A stretch of 64,000 nucleotides of DNA, taken from NCBI RefSeq assembly GCF_024171995.1, contig NZ_JAMTCT010000004.1, positions 62,001 to 126,000 of the forward strand. The letters are read 5' to 3'. The position numbers and the translations under genes are program-made. Positions 1 through 8,776 of the stretch are shown one piece after another. The first letter of the stretch is position 1; each line of letters starts with the position of its first letter. The notes under the pieces were generated by a model. That model searched no databases and was not told the origin of the DNA. It saw only the letters and a list, made by a program, of their open reading frames with translations. The DNA comes from Promicromonospora umidemergens. GTDB lineage: Bacteria > Actinomycetota > Actinomycetes > Actinomycetales > Cellulomonadaceae.

Positions 1-57
1 GGACGGCCAGGACGTCCTGCCCGCCGCCGGCAGCGCGTGCTCGACGGAGGCAACACC

Positions 58-363
58 ATGACCCCCAGCACAGCCTTCGCCACCGGCACAGGCCTGGCCA
101 CCGGGGTGGGACCGGACTTCGGTGCGGTGACCGGCAGCGGCCTGTACCCAATCATCGGCGCGCTCCTGACGATCACCCTGGTCACGGCCGTAGCGATGCT
201 CGTGGTCTGCGCCGCGATCTGGGCCGTCGCGTCCGCCGTCGGGAGCTGGCAGGTCACCAGCAAGTCCCGCACCGGAGTACTCCTGGCCGCGGCTGGCTCC
301 GTGCTGAGCGGTGGGGCCCTGACCTGGATCAACTGGCTCATCGACCTCGGCAACACCCTCTAG
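58..363 (+). CDS. Small two-helix membrane protein of the conjugation module (DUF6112-like)
   Basis: This 101-residue protein has a Gly/Thr-rich N-terminus and two hydrophobic segments at about residues 33-58 and 73-95, separated by a short basic loop (TSKSRTG). The start at 58 is preferred over an upstream GTG at 37 because GGAGG sits at 46-50 with 7 nt spacing. Size, topology and position just upstream of a TrbL-like gene resemble the DUF6112 family, and also VirB2/TrbC pilin precursors. The pilin idea is inference from topology only. It is clearly related to the next gene: both share a Trp after helix 1, a K-x-R/G-x-TG-hydrophobic step into helix 2, and a C-terminal LG motif. Confidence 0.7.
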   Translation: MTPSTAFATGTGLATGVGPDFGAVTGSGLYPIIGALLTITLVTAVAMLVVCAAIWAVASAVGSWQVTSKSRTGVLLAAAGSVLSGGALTWINWLIDLGNTL

Positions 364-449
364 ATCCGGCCGCATGCCCGCGGGCTCGCCGCTGGTGGGG
401 GCGGCGCACCTTCCCAGCGAAGACATCACCGCGCCGAGGGAGAACCGCC

Positions 450-827
450 ATGCTGCCCATCCTCCAGACCATCACCCAGCCGGCGTGGACGGCCGCCGCT
501 CACGTTGCCCAACGTGCCACCATGGTCGCTACCGGGCTAGTCACCGCGCGCGCCGGTGAGATCAGCATCACTCCGAACGACGACGGTCTGCCTGGCATCG
601 CCCAGCTGAAGGAGATCGTCGGCGCGATCATGAGCATCGGCCTGATCCTGGCCGTGGTCGCTCTGATCATCGCGGCGATCGTGTGGGCGTTCGGTGCCAA
701 CTCCTCCAACCCGAGCCTCGCAGGGCGGGGGAAGACGGGGATCCTGGTTGCCGCCGTGGCCGGCGTCGTGTGCGGAGCCTCCGTCGCTCTAGTCAACTTC
801 GGGTGGAACCTGGGCCAGGAGATCTGA
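450..827 (+). CDS. Second small two-helix membrane protein, paralogue of the preceding gene
   Basis: This 125-residue protein has a longer N-terminal region (about 1-50) and two hydrophobic helices at about 57-81 and 96-118, with the loop motif GRGKTGILVAA between them. The same architecture in the gene at 58-363 indicates a tandem duplication. A GAGGGAGA ribosome site precedes the ATG. Its TGA overlaps the ATG of the TrbL-like gene (TGATG at 825-829), so the two are translationally coupled. A structural T4SS role, pilin-like or channel-accessory, is inferred from neighbours. Nothing catalytic is visible. Confidence 0.7.
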   Translation: MLPILQTITQPAWTAAAHVAQRATMVATGLVTARAGEISITPNDDGLPGIAQLKEIVGAIMSIGLILAVVALIIAAIVWAFGANSSNPSLAGRGKTGILVAAVAGVVCGASVALVNFGWNLGQEI

Positions 828-2308
828 TGGACGTCTGCTCCCTGCCCGTCGTCGCGCAGATCTGCGCCGGGTCCGGTGACGTCGCCGCCGGTGCGGCGGC
901 GTCCCCGATCCAGGGCCTCGCCGACATGGTCGGCGGGATGGCCACCTGGGTACTGAAGGGCATGTGGGCCCTGATGGTGACCACCACCATGATCGACGTC
1001 ACCAGCGCTCACTACCGTCGCGTCTACGCCCTGGTGTTCGGGATCGCGGTCGCCGTGATGCTGATCTTCTTCCTGCTGCAGGTCATCACCGGCATGACCC
1101 GCCGCGACCCCGGAGCGCTCGGTCGGGGCGTGCTCGGGCTCGGCAAGTCCGTCCTGGGCAGCTTCCTCGTGGTCACGTTGACCGCGGCGCTGCTGGAAGT
1201 CACCGACCAGCTCTGCCTCGGACTCGTGCAGGCCGCCGGGACCACCATGGAACAGGTCGGGCACCGCCTGATCGTCATGGTCACCGGGATCGCGATCTCC
1301 ACCACCGTGATCGGCGTCGGCCCGCTGCTCGCGTTGTTCCTGGCCGGGATGGCGTTCTCCGCTGCGTTCTCGGTCTGGATCGCCCTGCTGGTGCGCTCCG
1401 CTCTGGTCCTGGTCGCGATCGCCCTCGGGCCGCTCGCGCTGGCCGGCGCGACGTGGGACGCCACCCGCGGGTGGGTGACCAAGTGGGCCACCTTCGTCGT
1501 CGCGCTGATCCTGTCGAAGCTGGTCATGGTCGTGATCTTCCTGGTCGCGACCGAGCAGATGTCCGCACCCATCGAGGCCGACATCGCGTCGGTGGCCGAA
1601 CCTCTGACCGGGATCGTGCTCCTCATGGTCGGGGCCTTCGCGCCGTACCTGACGTATAAGTTCATCAACTTCATCGGGCTCGATCTCTGGGCGACGATGA
1701 CTACCGAGTCCGACGCCAAGGAGTCCCTCAACCGGCCCATGCCGTACCTGCCCGGCGGGTGGCCTCGTCCCAACCTTCCCAAGGTCGTGGACTCCGACGG
1801 CACTCAGGACAGCACCAACGATTCGGGCGACGGCGCGAGTTCTGGGGGCGGTGGATCGAGCACCTCCAGCACGGTGACCACCTCGGGTAGCCCGAGCGTT
1901 GGTGGCGCCCCGGTGGGCGGCACGAGCTTCGGTGGCGCACCGGCGAAGGTTGGTGCCGCGAGCAGCACAGGAACCGGCACCGGCACGGCAGCGGCTGGGC
2001 CAGGTGCTGCGGGAGTCGGTACCGCGGGCGGGGGTGCGGTGGCCGGTGCGGCGGCACCAGCCCTTGCCGGGGCGGCCCTGGCCAAGGGCGCTTTCGACGC
2101 CGGTCACCACACCGGCCAAACCATCGGCGGCGACGCCACCCAGGCCGGCGGCGGCGCGACCCAGCCCAGCACGACCCAGGACGCCCAGGGTGCCCAGGAC
2201 GGTGCGGGTGCGCGTCCGGCGAACTCGCCTAGCGCCGAACCGGGCGCGCCGTCGACGGCGGCGCACGAGCAGCCCGGGATCCTGTTCCGCGACGGAGACC
2301 AGTCATGA
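827..2308 (+). CDS. TrbL/VirB6-like polytopic conjugal transfer protein
   Basis: This 493-residue inner-membrane protein has about seven hydrophobic segments within residues 34-280, followed by a long tail (about 310-480) very rich in Gly, Ser, Ala and Thr. A polytopic core plus a low-complexity cytoplasmic or periplasmic tail is typical of TrbL/VirB6 family channel components of actinobacterial T4SSs. The ATG at 827 overlaps the stop of the previous gene, and the TGA at 2306-2308 overlaps the next ATG (2305). The set is therefore one tight operon. An open frame continues upstream to 683, but it lies inside the preceding gene and is not used. Confidence 0.8.
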   Translation: MDVCSLPVVAQICAGSGDVAAGAAASPIQGLADMVGGMATWVLKGMWALMVTTTMIDVTSAHYRRVYALVFGIAVAVMLIFFLLQVITGMTRRDPGALGRGVLGLGKSVLGSFLVVTLTAALLEVTDQLCLGLVQAAGTTMEQVGHRLIVMVTGIAISTTVIGVGPLLALFLAGMAFSAAFSVWIALLVRSALVLVAIALGPLALAGATWDATRGWVTKWATFVVALILSKLVMVVIFLVATEQMSAPIEADIASVAEPLTGIVLLMVGAFAPYLTYKFINFIGLDLWATMTTESDAKESLNRPMPYLPGGWPRPNLPKVVDSDGTQDSTNDSGDGASSGGGGSSTSSTVTTSGSPSVGGAPVGGTSFGGAPAKVGAASSTGTGTGTAAAGPGAAGVGTAGGGAVAGAAAPALAGAALAKGAFDAGHHTGQTIGGDATQAGGGATQPSTTQDAQGAQDGAGARPANSPSAEPGAPSTAAHEQPGILFRDGDQS

Positions 2309-3750
2309 GCGCCCCGAGCACCGGACGCCTCGGCGCGGTGAAGTTCTCCCGCCTGTCCAAGCGTGCGCTGATCCTGGGCCTGACCGCGCCCCAGCTGGTC
2401 ACCATCGGCCTCGGTGCCCTGCCGCTGGTGATCGCGCTGTACTCGGGCTCCGGGGCCCTCTACGCGATCCCGGTCCTGATCCTGACCGCGGCAGCCGCGC
2501 TCGTCCCGCTGGGCGGGCGGCACGTCATCGACTGGGTCCCGATCGCCGCCTCGTGGGCCTGGCGCACGACAACCGGCCAGCTCCACTACCGCGCCCGCCT
2601 CATCCGACCGGTCCGGCCGCGGCCGGCCGGGACCCTGGCCCTGCCCGGCGACACCGCCGCGCTACGCCAGTACACCGACCCGATCACCGGTGCCGTCCTC
2701 GTGCACGACCCGCACGCCAACATTCTGACCGCCCTCCTGTCGGTGACCCACCCGGCGTTCGTGCTTCTGGACCCGGGCGAGCAGCAACGGCGGGTGTCCG
2801 CGTGGGGCCGGGTGCTGGCGACCGTGTCCCGGTCGGGGCACATCGCTGCCCTGCAGGTCACCGAACGCACCCTGCCCGGCTCCGGCGCCTCCCTCGTGGA
2901 CTGGTGGCGAGCGCACGGGATCGACGACGGGTCCTTCGCGAGCCGGACCTATGCCGACCTGATCGATCGGGCCGGGCCCGCCGGGGAGCAGCACGCCACC
3001 ACCATCGCGCTGTCCCTGGACATGAATGCCGCCGCACGGGCCGTCCGCGCGGCTGGTGGTGGGCTGCGCGGCGCCGCGGCGGTGCTGCGGCAGGAGGTCG
3101 AGACACTGAGGATCGCGTTGCGCGCCGCTGACCTCATCCCGGGCGACCCGTACGACGCAGGTCGGCTCGCGGTGCACCTGCGCACCGCGTACGACCCCGC
3201 GATCGGTCCCGCGCTGGAGCGCCACCCGACGCTCGGGCGGGAGCTGGCCGCCGCCGGGCCGATCGCGGTCACCGAGACCTGGGGGAACCTGCGCGCCGAC
3301 GGCGCCCACCACTGTGTGCTGTGGATCTCCCAGTGGCCGCAGTCGCAGACCTACCCGGGGTTCCTCGCCCCGCTGCTGCTGTCCTCCGGCATACAGCGCA
3401 CCGTTTCATTGACGTACCGGCCGGTGCGCGCCGACGTCGCCCTGCGCGAGCTGCGGCGCCGCCGGACCGGGCACCTCTCGGACGCCACCCAACGCGCGCG
3501 CATGGGGCAGACCACCGACGCCACCGACCGGGCCGAGCTATCCGACGTCCTGCAGCAAGAGGCCGACCTCGCCGCCGGGCACAGCCTCCTGACCACCAGC
3601 GGACTGATCACCATCAGCGCCCCCGACGCCGAGCACCTCGAGCACGACGTCGCCGCCGTCGAGCAAGCCGCGATCCAGGCCTCCGTGGAGACACGCCGGT
3701 TGTGGGGGCAGCAGGCCCAGGCGTTCGCGCGCTCGATCCTGCCCACCTGA
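2305..3750 (+). CDS. SCO6880-family conjugation protein
   Basis: This 481-residue protein has two adjacent hydrophobic segments near the N-terminus (about 24-43 and 48-68) followed by a long soluble domain. N-terminal paired helices, length and position between the TrbL-like and VirB4-like genes match the SCO6880 family, which is linked to PrgI-like T4SS components of Gram-positive ICEs. The core contains a YRPVRADVALRELRRRR basic stretch and helical C-terminal repeats but no Walker motif. It probably anchors or recruits the VirB4-like ATPase at the membrane; that role is inferred. Start ATG overlaps the upstream stop. Confidence 0.8.
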   Translation: MSAPSTGRLGAVKFSRLSKRALILGLTAPQLVTIGLGALPLVIALYSGSGALYAIPVLILTAAAALVPLGGRHVIDWVPIAASWAWRTTTGQLHYRARLIRPVRPRPAGTLALPGDTAALRQYTDPITGAVLVHDPHANILTALLSVTHPAFVLLDPGEQQRRVSAWGRVLATVSRSGHIAALQVTERTLPGSGASLVDWWRAHGIDDGSFASRTYADLIDRAGPAGEQHATTIALSLDMNAAARAVRAAGGGLRGAAAVLRQEVETLRIALRAADLIPGDPYDAGRLAVHLRTAYDPAIGPALERHPTLGRELAAAGPIAVTETWGNLRADGAHHCVLWISQWPQSQTYPGFLAPLLLSSGIQRTVSLTYRPVRADVALRELRRRRTGHLSDATQRARMGQTTDATDRAELSDVLQQEADLAAGHSLLTTSGLITISAPDAEHLEHDVAAVEQAAIQASVETRRLWGQQAQAFARSILPT

Positions 3751-3849
3751 GCCGGTCCCGTCCTCCTGCTGGCAGTCCCCGGCGAGTCGTCAACGAGCTC
3801 GGTGACCGTCGTCGGCGGCGGCACGGGCGCGGCGGTGCACCTGCTGGGC

Positions 3850-4281
3850 ATGAACGCATCCCGCACACCACAGCTCAACACCGGGTCTGTCAGCTGCCAG
3901 GCCGGCCCGTTCTACCTGTCCCTGCAGCACGTTGGCGATGACCAGGACGCGGACGGCAACATCCTCCACCAGTACCAGTACCTCGTGACGAACGAGCGGT
4001 CCACCGGGCAGCGGTACGAAGCGGCCGACCTGCACAACCGGGGCGTCGTCGATCCCGACGCCGCCCTGTGCTACCTGATCGGGCACCTCTACGCCATCGG
4101 CAGGACCGTCCAGAACTATACGCCAGACCCGGACGACGACTCGATGGACCACCTCCCCCCATGGCTCCAGCAGGCGGCCGCGGCGCACGTCGACGACCTT
4201 CACCTGCGCTGGCAGACGCACGAAGAGTTGCTCACCGGACCGACCGATCTCACGTTCGACTTCGACGACCCCGAGACCTGA
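3850..4281 (+). CDS. Unknown small acidic ICE protein, single-domain relative of the gene at 5009
   Basis: This 143-residue acidic protein belongs to no family I can name. It aligns with the N-terminal half of the protein at 5009-5911: both open with a short Ser/Thr-rich leader ending in QAG, then a beta-type segment, a DI/DLH motif, a central helix (LIGHLYAIG versus LVNLLSAAG), and a Pro-Trp motif (PPWLQQAA versus PDWVPEAA). The start at 3850 is chosen over a GTG at 3802 because it gives the same leader length as the paralogue; neither has a strong ribosome site. It probably arose with the following gene as a duplicated two-gene unit. Confidence 0.6.
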   Translation: MNASRTPQLNTGSVSCQAGPFYLSLQHVGDDQDADGNILHQYQYLVTNERSTGQRYEAADLHNRGVVDPDAALCYLIGHLYAIGRTVQNYTPDPDDDSMDHLPPWLQQAAAAHVDDLHLRWQTHEELLTGPTDLTFDFDDPET

Positions 4282-4342
4282 CCGAGCGCTGGATAACACC
4301 CGCGACCCACCGAACCGACCCTGCACGCGAGATGGAGCGACG

Positions 4343-4855
4343 ATGAAGATCTCCCCGCCCTCACCCACGATCCCTGACGCGGACCCCGTCGAGACCGCGG
4401 CAGCCGTCGCGACAACGATGCGACGCCTCGTCGCCGAGACCAGCCAGCTGACCGACCTGGACCAGGCACCCCAGATCACCAAGGAGCTCCTGGACGTGCT
4501 CCGTCAGGTCGCGGAGGTCAGCACTCGCCTGTCCCACCTGACGTTCGAGCACCCCACGCCCGCACCACCGGCCGACAGCAACCCTGACGTGTTTCGTGAC
4601 CGGTCGGTCAAGCCACGAGCGGTCGACGGCTTCAACGACACCACTCACCGGATCTACCTCGCCTGCCAGTCCCTGGGCACCGCGAAGAACGCGATAATCC
4701 GCCTGCTCGACCAGTCATCCGCCGACATCACCGTGGCAGCGGCAGACGGCGTCTCGATCCCTGCGAGCAGCAGACCGGGTCTGCCTGACAGTGCGGGCCC
4801 GTTCCACACGGGCCACTCACACCCATCAGAGCCCGCGCACACGCCCGCGCTGTAG
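4343..4855 (+). CDS. Unknown helical ICE protein with C-terminal Leu tail
   Basis: This 170-residue protein has two predicted helical bundles, about residues 15-72 (ETAAAVATTMRRLVAET and following) and 95-125 (RIYLACQSLGTAKNAIIRLL). They are joined by a Pro-rich linker and followed by a disordered Pro/Ser/His tail ending TPAL. It resembles the proteins at 5970 and 6422 in length, helical pattern and position, so the three look like diverged copies. A GAGATGGAGCGACG ribosome region precedes the ATG. No enzyme motif is visible; function unknown. Confidence 0.6.
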   Translation: MKISPPSPTIPDADPVETAAAVATTMRRLVAETSQLTDLDQAPQITKELLDVLRQVAEVSTRLSHLTFEHPTPAPPADSNPDVFRDRSVKPRAVDGFNDTTHRIYLACQSLGTAKNAIIRLLDQSSADITVAAADGVSIPASSRPGLPDSAGPFHTGHSHPSEPAHTPAL

Positions 4856-5008
4856 CTCCTGCACGATGAACGCAGAATCGCGCGGCGCCACGGCAGCCGG
4901 ATAGCACGGGAACCAGATCGGCCCTGCGGAGCGACAGCCCCGCAGGGCCGACGTCTGCGCGAGCTCCCAGCACGACGCATGGCCGAACGCGGATCACACC
5001 TAGCGGGC

Positions 5009-5911
5009 ATGGACAACGACACCTCCCCCAGCACACGATCGATGGTCACGCGGCAGGCCGGTTCGCTGAGCCTGGCCGTGTGGCACGACGGCAGCGAACC
5101 CGACGAGCTCGGTGGGTACCGCCAGCGCTACGCGTATCGGATCGCCAGCACCGCGGGACCCGGGATCCCGCCGGTCGACGGGCGGGACATCCATTCCGGT
5201 GTCGGCGACGACATCGACACCACCAGATCGATGGGAACCCTGGTCAACCTCCTGTCCGCTGCGGGCGAGGCGTACCGGTACGACATGGACCACCCGGGCG
5301 GCTCGGAGAACCTGGACCTCTTCCCCGACTGGGTGCCCGAGGCCGCCTACCTGAACTCCGACGAGCTGACGATGCTCGCCATGGAGCTCGAAGGGCCCGC
5401 GGCGACGCCCGACACGGCGGACCAGACCGCCGTGTCCGAGACACCGGCCCTCGCCGGGGACGGGCCGGCGTGGCCGCCGGGCCGGTACTACACGGTGGTG
5501 TTCCTCCAGGACGAGGAGGGTCACGCTGTCGTGGATCTGCTCGAGGAGAAGGGCGCCGACGCCGTCTTCGAGCACCTGTCCCAGTGGGACTTCGGGTCCA
5601 GGACCCTGGATGCGGCGTTGTTCAACACGGAGGTCTACTCCGAGGTGCCGGTGTACCAGGGCACCCGCGTGGCCGAGAACGGCCCGTACGTCATGACGTA
5701 CAACCCCGGCCTGGGTGATGTGCACCTGCTGCGCGAGTTCCCCGCCGACATAGAGTGCCCGGCCTGGTGGCCCGACCGGTACACCGGCATCACCGACCCC
5801 GCCGGCAGCGCCCGGCCCGCGACGCCCACTGAGCCGGCTCCAGTCTCGAGACGACCCGACCTGCCTGCGCGTCCGGAGCCACCCCGGTTCGACGACGGGA
5901 TGGCGCTGTGA
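5009..5911 (+). CDS. Unknown two-domain ICE protein with C-terminal Leu tail
   Basis: This 300-residue protein has an N-terminal domain (about 15-125) shared with the protein at 3850. A second alpha/beta domain (about 155-245) begins WPPGRYYTVVFLQDEEG and holds a conserved-looking YNPGLGDVHLLREF end. A Pro/Arg-rich tail finishes DDGMAL. The ATG at 5009 is preferred over 4979 because the shorter start matches the paralogue. I do not recognise a catalytic motif. It sits in a run of duplicated small genes between the SCO6880-like and VirB4-like genes, so a conjugation-accessory or co-delivered role is possible. Confidence 0.6.
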   Translation: MDNDTSPSTRSMVTRQAGSLSLAVWHDGSEPDELGGYRQRYAYRIASTAGPGIPPVDGRDIHSGVGDDIDTTRSMGTLVNLLSAAGEAYRYDMDHPGGSENLDLFPDWVPEAAYLNSDELTMLAMELEGPAATPDTADQTAVSETPALAGDGPAWPPGRYYTVVFLQDEEGHAVVDLLEEKGADAVFEHLSQWDFGSRTLDAALFNTEVYSEVPVYQGTRVAENGPYVMTYNPGLGDVHLLREFPADIECPAWWPDRYTGITDPAGSARPATPTEPAPVSRRPDLPARPEPPRFDDGMAL

Positions 5912-5969
5912 CGGTGCCGGGCGTGCACCTGGCTGGCGTCCCGGTTCGCCGACGCCCCTGGAGCCTGAC

Positions 5970-6425
5970 ATGTCGACCCAGACCAACCCGCAGTACGACG
6001 CCGAAGACGCAGCCGAGGCGCTGCGCCGCCTGATCGCCTCAGCTCCCAGCGTCACCGACCCGTCCGAGATGCACTGGCTGATGAGCGACATGGCCCTGTC
6101 GCTCATGCGCCTGCAGCACATCGCGATCCAGGTCGCCGTCGCGCACCAGGGTCAGACCCACCTAGCGCACAGCGAGACCGGTGACGCCGCCGGTGGCCGG
6201 ATCCAGTCGCTCACTGTCTCCTCGCACCTACGCCGAGCCGCGGACCTGCTGGGCTGGGCACGCACCCGCCTGGACCTGGCCATGACGTGCTCGGATGCCA
6301 TCGCCTGGTACGACTCGGCCTCGCCCACGACGAATACCGACGACGTGACCGTCCCAGGCACCGACGACGTCCCGTTGCAGCAAGAGCCCAGCGCTCGGAT
6401 GACCGACGGGGATCCGCGGTCATGA
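5970..6425 (+). CDS. Unknown helical ICE protein, relative of the 4343 gene
   Basis: This 151-residue, mostly helical protein has helices at about 10-25, 33-58 (MHWLMSDMALSLMRLQHIA) and 75-105 (SHLRRAADLLGWARTRLDLA). The order of an alpha/beta gene followed by a helical gene repeats the 3850/4343 arrangement, which indicates duplication of a two-gene unit. Unlike its relatives it does not end in leucine (tail GDPRS). Its stop overlaps the ATG of the next gene (ATGA at 6422-6425). Function unknown. Confidence 0.6.
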   Translation: MSTQTNPQYDAEDAAEALRRLIASAPSVTDPSEMHWLMSDMALSLMRLQHIAIQVAVAHQGQTHLAHSETGDAAGGRIQSLTVSSHLRRAADLLGWARTRLDLAMTCSDAIAWYDSASPTTNTDDVTVPGTDDVPLQQEPSARMTDGDPRS

Positions 6426-7048
6426 CCACCGACCAAGACCCGGCCGGGGCGCCCACCCGGCCTCAGCACTCCCCCGGCTCGACATCCACGCCGCAGCCGC
6501 CATCGCGCGCGGCCTCACCGAGGCTGAGCATGCCCGAGGTGGTCGCACGGGCCGCGCTGACCGGAGTGCACAACATGGCTTTCGTCGCCGACGTCGTGAC
6601 CGAGGCCGGACCGCTGCCGGATCTGACCGTCCATGCACAGGCGATCACGGTGACGCTCAGCGACATCACGCAGGCCCTGGCGGACGTCAGCCGCCGCTAC
6701 CAGCATCAGGACGGCGGGAACAAACCCGACCAGCCCGAGCGGGCCAGGCTAGCCCGCGTGGCGGGGCGGGATGCAGCCCGGGCGCTCACCGCAGCAGTTG
6801 AGCACCTTGACGACGTCAATGCAGCGCTGACTGATGCGCTGCAGGCGACGACGCGCATGCGTGACCTCGCAGGTGACCCGCTCTCCTCCCAACATCCCGC
6901 ACCGTCCGCGCAGTCAACCGAGCAATACCGGGGGAGCACCACGGCCGAACTAGACCCGCGCCGTCCCGGGCCCGAACACCACTCGGAGCCACGTTCCGTG
7001 GCGGGACCGGGCACGCAGACGTCGACCGAGCTGGAGGTCGGCTTGTGA
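6422..7048 (+). CDS. Unknown helical ICE protein with C-terminal Leu tail
   Basis: This 208-residue protein has a Pro-rich N-terminus (about 1-35), a helical core (about 38-150) with stretches such as MPEVVARAALTGVHNMAF and RALTAAVEHLDDVNAALTDA, and a disordered tail with Arg-Pro clusters ending LEVGL. It is probably a third, more diverged copy of the helical partner seen at 4343 and 5970. Start and stop both overlap neighbouring genes (ATGA and GTGA), so it is translationally coupled to the VirB4-like ATPase downstream. No known family recognised. Confidence 0.6.
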   Translation: MTTDQDPAGAPTRPQHSPGSTSTPQPPSRAASPRLSMPEVVARAALTGVHNMAFVADVVTEAGPLPDLTVHAQAITVTLSDITQALADVSRRYQHQDGGNKPDQPERARLARVAGRDAARALTAAVEHLDDVNAALTDALQATTRMRDLAGDPLSSQHPAPSAQSTEQYRGSTTAELDPRRPGPEHHSEPRSVAGPGTQTSTELEVGL

Positions 7049-8529
7049 GCCGCGAGCAGCGGGTGCACACCGCCACCCTGACGACCGGCCACGAACCGGG
7101 AAGCGTGCGCCGCGCGCGGCGCCGCGCGGCCGCGACCGTCCTGGCCCGGGCACGACAGGACGGCCTGCAAGCTGCCCAAGAGCGCCTGGCCGCCGACCGT
7201 GCCGAGTCCCGCGACCTGCAGTTCCTGCCGCGCAGCGGCGACCACGGCCCTGCCGCGCTGCGCACACCGATCCGGTTCCGCGTCCCGAAGCACCAGGACA
7301 CCTCCGCGATCTGGGGCGCGGCCTACCCGTTCCTCGCCGAGGGCGGGCTCGGGGCCGACGGCGTGTTCGTCGGCCGAGACCTGCACTCAGGCAGCAGCTT
7401 CGTGTACGACCCATGGGTGCTGTACCAGCGGGGACTGGTCACCGCACCCAACATGGTCGTCGCCGGGATCGTCGGGGCCGGCAAGAGCGCCCTAGCCAAG
7501 GCCCTCTACACACGGTCCCTGGCGTTCGGGCGGCGGGTGTACATCGCGTGCGACCCCAAGGGCGAGCACACCCCGATCGCCGAAGCCGTGGGCGGCAAGG
7601 CGATCGCCCTGGGGCCCGGGATGCCGGCCCGGCTCAACCCGCTCGACGAGGGCCACCGCCCCTCAGGGACGGACGACGCCACCTGGCACGCCCAGGTCAC
7701 CGCACGACGTCGCACCCTGGTCGGCGCCCTGACCGAGACCATGCTCGACCGGCCCCTGCACCCCGTGGAGCACACCGCGCTCGACGTCGCCCTGGACACC
7801 ACCGTCCGCACCAGCGACGTCCCGATCCTGCCCCGCGTCGTGCACCACCTCCTTGCCCCCGAACGCGCCGACGACGTCGACGGGCGACTGGCCGAGGACG
7901 GGCGACACGTCGCGCACGCGCTGCGGCGCCTGGTACGCGGTGACCTCGCGGGCCTGTTCGACGGGCCGTCCACCGTCCGTTTCGATCCATCGCTGCCGAT
8001 GCTGTCCCTGGACCTGTCTCGAGTAGCCGAGAACAACAACGCGCTGAGCGTGCTGATGACCTGTGCGTCCGCATGGCTCGAGGCCGCGCTTGCTGACCCC
8101 GACGGCGGGCAGCGCTGGGTCATCTACGACGAAGCCTGGCGCCTGATGGCCCACCCGGCGCTGCTGCGCCGGATGGACGCGCACTGGCGCCTGGCCCGGC
8201 ACTACGGCATCGCGAACATGCTGGTCTTCCACCGCATGTCCGACCTGGACAACGTCGGCGACGCCGGCTCCGCGCAACGCTCCCTGGCCGCCTCGCTCCT
8301 GGCTAACGCGGAGACCCGGGTCATCTACCGGCAGGAAGCCGACCAGCTCGGGGCCACCGCCCAGACCCTCGGGCTGACCGGTACCGAGACCACGCTCCTG
8401 CCCACCCTCGGCCTCGGCCAAGGCCTGTGGCGTATCCGCAACAGGTCGTTCCTGGTCCAGGCCCAGCTCCACCCGGACGAGGCACGGCTCTTCGAGACCG
8501 GCACCCGAGCCAGCGGAGAAACGCAGTGA
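7045..8529 (+). CDS. VirB4/TraC-like conjugation ATPase
   Basis: This 494-residue P-loop ATPase powers the T4SS. Walker A is GIVGAGKSAL at about 141-150. Walker B is WVIYDEAWRLM at about 358-368, where YDEAWRL is the signature of the VirB4/TraC/HerA group. A following FHRMSDL segment fits the sensor region of this family. It begins at GTG 7045, overlapping the previous stop. It should act as a hexamer at the cytoplasmic face with the SCO6880-like and TrbL-like proteins. Its C-terminus (ASGETQ) lacks the terminal leucine found in many other ICE proteins here. Confidence 0.88.
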   Translation: MSREQRVHTATLTTGHEPGSVRRARRRAAATVLARARQDGLQAAQERLAADRAESRDLQFLPRSGDHGPAALRTPIRFRVPKHQDTSAIWGAAYPFLAEGGLGADGVFVGRDLHSGSSFVYDPWVLYQRGLVTAPNMVVAGIVGAGKSALAKALYTRSLAFGRRVYIACDPKGEHTPIAEAVGGKAIALGPGMPARLNPLDEGHRPSGTDDATWHAQVTARRRTLVGALTETMLDRPLHPVEHTALDVALDTTVRTSDVPILPRVVHHLLAPERADDVDGRLAEDGRHVAHALRRLVRGDLAGLFDGPSTVRFDPSLPMLSLDLSRVAENNNALSVLMTCASAWLEAALADPDGGQRWVIYDEAWRLMAHPALLRRMDAHWRLARHYGIANMLVFHRMSDLDNVGDAGSAQRSLAASLLANAETRVIYRQEADQLGATAQTLGLTGTETTLLPTLGLGQGLWRIRNRSFLVQAQLHPDEARLFETGTRASGETQ

Positions 8530-8674
8530 CGGTTCGTTCTCACGTGGTAGCAGGCCCGGAGGGTTGGTTTTTGCAGCCCAGCAGGCCTCGCCCTTTGGAT
8601 GGAATTCACCCGCTGCCTGTCAGCGCAAGCCGAGGAACGCGCAGATCACGTCGAGCTCGTGCAGGCAACGTGCG

Positions 8675-8776
8675 CTACCTGTCCCGCTCACCTCGCCAGT
8701 GTCCGATCAGGTAGCCGCCGGTAAAGGCGAGCAAGCCGAGGGCTGCGACTGCCAGTGCAAGCATCGGACCTGTCAT
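8675..8776 (-). CDS. 33-residue single-helix membrane peptide coupled to the YozE-like gene
   Basis: This ORF starts at ATG 8776-8774, overlapping the TGA of the YozE-like gene (ATGA), and ends at TAG 8677-8675. The product MTGPMLALAVAALGLLAFTG continues to a GYLIGHWRGERDR end, giving one hydrophobic helix (about 4-25) and a basic cytoplasmic tail. Stop-start overlap, a clean transmembrane profile and a positive-inside tail support a real coding sequence. Its position beside YozE-like resembles a small membrane anchor or toxin-like peptide, but nothing shows toxicity. The bases from 8530 to 8674 show no further gene. Confidence 0.55.
   Translation of the reverse strand: MTGPMLALAVAALGLLAFTGGYLIGHWRGERDR

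Noticed and set aside
500-2266. Long minus-strand open frame opposite the TrbL-like gene
   Set aside because: It is an Arg/Gly-rich antisense shadow of a GC-rich gene with overlapping starts; no domain, and the + strand gene has coupled boundaries.
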